Below, one piece after another: positions 62,900 through 64,000 of a DNA stretch of 64,000 bases (positions within the stretch are counted from its first letter, which is position 1; the number at the start of each line of letters is the position of its first letter). Origin of the DNA: Deltaproteobacteria bacterium (GTDB taxonomy: Bacteria; Desulfobacterota; Syntrophorhabdia; Syntrophorhabdales; Syntrophorhabdaceae); assembly GCA_022711595.1 (NCBI GenBank), contig JAKLET010000011.1:44308-108307 (forward strand). Direction: 5' to 3'. Below the pieces are notes generated by a model. The model saw nothing but the letters and a program-made list of their open reading frames with translations. It did not search any database and was not told where the DNA came from. Position numbers and translations under genes: made by a program.

Positions 62900-63111
62900 G
62901 AGCATGCCTCCCCGGACCATATCAGTCTATCGGGCTAATTATACGCGAGAAGCGAGCCGTAGTTCACTTAAAATCGTCAGGCAGGGACCCCCGGCTTCCG
63001 GCGGTTTTGCTCACGGCCCGCCCGCCTTTTACCCTGGTCTGTCCGGTTTCATTGACAACGAAAGGACAGTTCGGTAAAATCGTCGGAGAACGTATACAAG
63101 GGGGATATGTG

Positions 63112-64000
63112 ATGAACGTAGGTTTTTTCGGAAAGAACCTGGCCTGTACCATCAGCTTGCTTGTTATAATGTTGGCCGTTGTTTTTGCTTCTCCATGTCA
63201 GGCCCAGACCTGCACGTTCACAACGTCGCCTGCCGTTGTCGAGGCGGGGCATGGGGGCGGCGCATATACCATCAATTTTACCGCGAGCGACAGTGCGTGC
63301 AACTGGACCGTTTCCAGCGCGGACGATTGGATAACCGTGACCTCTGCTGCAAGGGGCACGGGAAGCGGAACATTGACCGTTGCAGTAAAACCGAACACGG
63401 GCACTGCGGCAAGACGGGGACGTATCGATTTCAGGCGCCAGTATGTATGGGTCAATCAGCCGCCGGCACCGCCATGCACCTACACGCTCAGCCAGACGGG
63501 CAGGTCCGTCGCCCCCGGCAGCGGCCAGACCTCGGTGTATGTGACGGCGAGCGATCCCAGATGCACCTGGACCGTTGATGAAATGGCGCCCTGGCTCCAT
63601 CTGTCACAGCAGGGGCAGCAGGGGCAGCAAAGGACGGGCAGCGGGTCGGCCCATTTCGGTTTTTATACGAACCCATCCGCCAGCGCCCGCAGCGGCACCG
63701 TCAAGGTCGCCGGTCAGACCTTCACCGTGACCCAGGAACCCTGCGTTTACACGGTCAACCCTTCCTCGATAAACCGTTCGGCAAGCAGCGGGAGTGCCGG
63801 GTTCAGCATCAAGGCAAATGACCGGGACTGCAGGTGGAGTGTCGAAGAAACGGCCGGCTGGATCATGATCAATTCCAATGAAAAGTCGGGGAAAGGAGAC
63901 GGCCACGTTTCCCTTCACTTCATGGAGAACAAATCGAACTCGGCCCGCAGTGCCCAGATCAAGGTCAAGGACAAGACAGTGAACGTGGTCCAGCAGGGCC
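63112..64000 (+). CDS. Exported BACON-domain repeat protein (3' end outside window)
   Basis: The frame is open from ATG 63112 (after AAGGGGGATATGTG) to the window edge, 296 residues. A signal peptide (to CQAQ) is followed by at least three units of about 85-90 residues, each with a C(T/V)(F/Y)T start, then (S/N/R)xCxWT/S V, and a VxQ(Q/P/E) end, which is the BACON/putative carbohydrate-binding pattern. A QQGQQGQQ run interrupts the second unit. It is likely a surface or periplasmic binding protein; the full length is unknown. Confidence 0.8.
   Translation, partial: MNVGFFGKNLACTISLLVIMLAVVFASPCQAQTCTFTTSPAVVEAGHGGGAYTINFTASDSACNWTVSSADDWITVTSAARGTGSGTLTVAVKPNTGTAARRGRIDFRRQYVWVNQPPAPPCTYTLSQTGRSVAPGSGQTSVYVTASDPRCTWTVDEMAPWLHLSQQGQQGQQRTGSGSAHFGFYTNPSASARSGTVKVAGQTFTVTQEPCVYTVNPSSINRSASSGSAGFSIKANDRDCRWSVEETAGWIMINSNEKSGKGDGHVSLHFMENKSNSARSAQIKVKDKTVNVVQQG

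Overview
The window (64 kb, GC-rich, dense same-strand operons) looks like chromosome from a strictly anaerobic, aromatic-compound-degrading Desulfobacterota ('deltaproteobacterium'), plausibly a Syntrophorhabdus-like syntroph. That is inferred from gene content (TRAP uptake, two-subunit B12 mutase, ETF plus ETF:quinone oxidoreductase, a 4-hydroxybenzoyl-CoA-reductase-like enzyme, indolepyruvate:ferredoxin oxidoreductase), not from a marker gene. No rRNA, tRNA, CRISPR array, IS element or prophage was seen.

Region 1 (1-3.6 kb): the 3' end of a 4-hydroxybutyryl-CoA dehydratase-like gene, a terminator, and a leftward TRAP transporter (dctP-dctQ-dctM). Region 2 (4.0-14.9 kb): a rightward operon with a family III CoA transferase, MeaB, two acyl-CoA dehydrogenases, EtfB, EtfA, FixC-like and FixX-like proteins, a GntR/FCD regulator and a two-subunit B12 mutase. 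Three TGTATACA palindromes sit in the control regions of the TRAP genes and this operon. Region 3 (15.0-31.1 kb): HyuA/HyuB, a phenylacetate-CoA-ligase-like enzyme, a complete molybdenum hydroxylase, a VOC protein, a saccharopine-dehydrogenase-like protein, a class III aminotransferase, a second molybdenum hydroxylase with an HcrB-type [4Fe-4S] loop, and a MoaD-like protein. Read together, regions 2 and 3 match the logic of the anaerobic indoleacetate (auxin) pathway known from Azoarcus/Aromatoleum: CoA ligation, Mo-dependent ring hydroxylation, ATP-dependent lactam opening, CoA transfer, B12 rearrangement, then dehydrogenation/decarboxylation.

Region 4 (31.3-45.8 kb): a methyltransferase, two hybrid histidine kinases, an MFS transporter, a transaldolase, an AMP-forming acyl-CoA synthetase, and an IclR-led operon with a cytoplasmic Mo/W bis-MGD oxidoreductase and its four-cluster ferredoxin subunit. 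Region 5 (45.9-52.7 kb): a complete ribosome-mediated tryptophan attenuator (leader peptide with three adjacent Trp codons, alternative hairpins, terminator) in front of a TrpB2-type tryptophan synthase. It is followed by a small Cys protein, a class I aminotransferase, a TPP-less IorA paralogue, IorB and IorA. This suggests interconversion of indoleacetyl-CoA, indolepyruvate and tryptophan, linking region 5 to regions 2-3.

Region 6 (52.7-64 kb): a glycosyltransferase, dodecin, the MoxR-DUF58-transglutaminase trio (the last with a 57-bp tandem repeat and a Ser in place of the catalytic Cys), Tex, and three exported proteins, the last truncated by the window edge. Many intergenic gaps are filled with imperfect inverted arrays of short reiterated words, a repeat class that no gene call explains.
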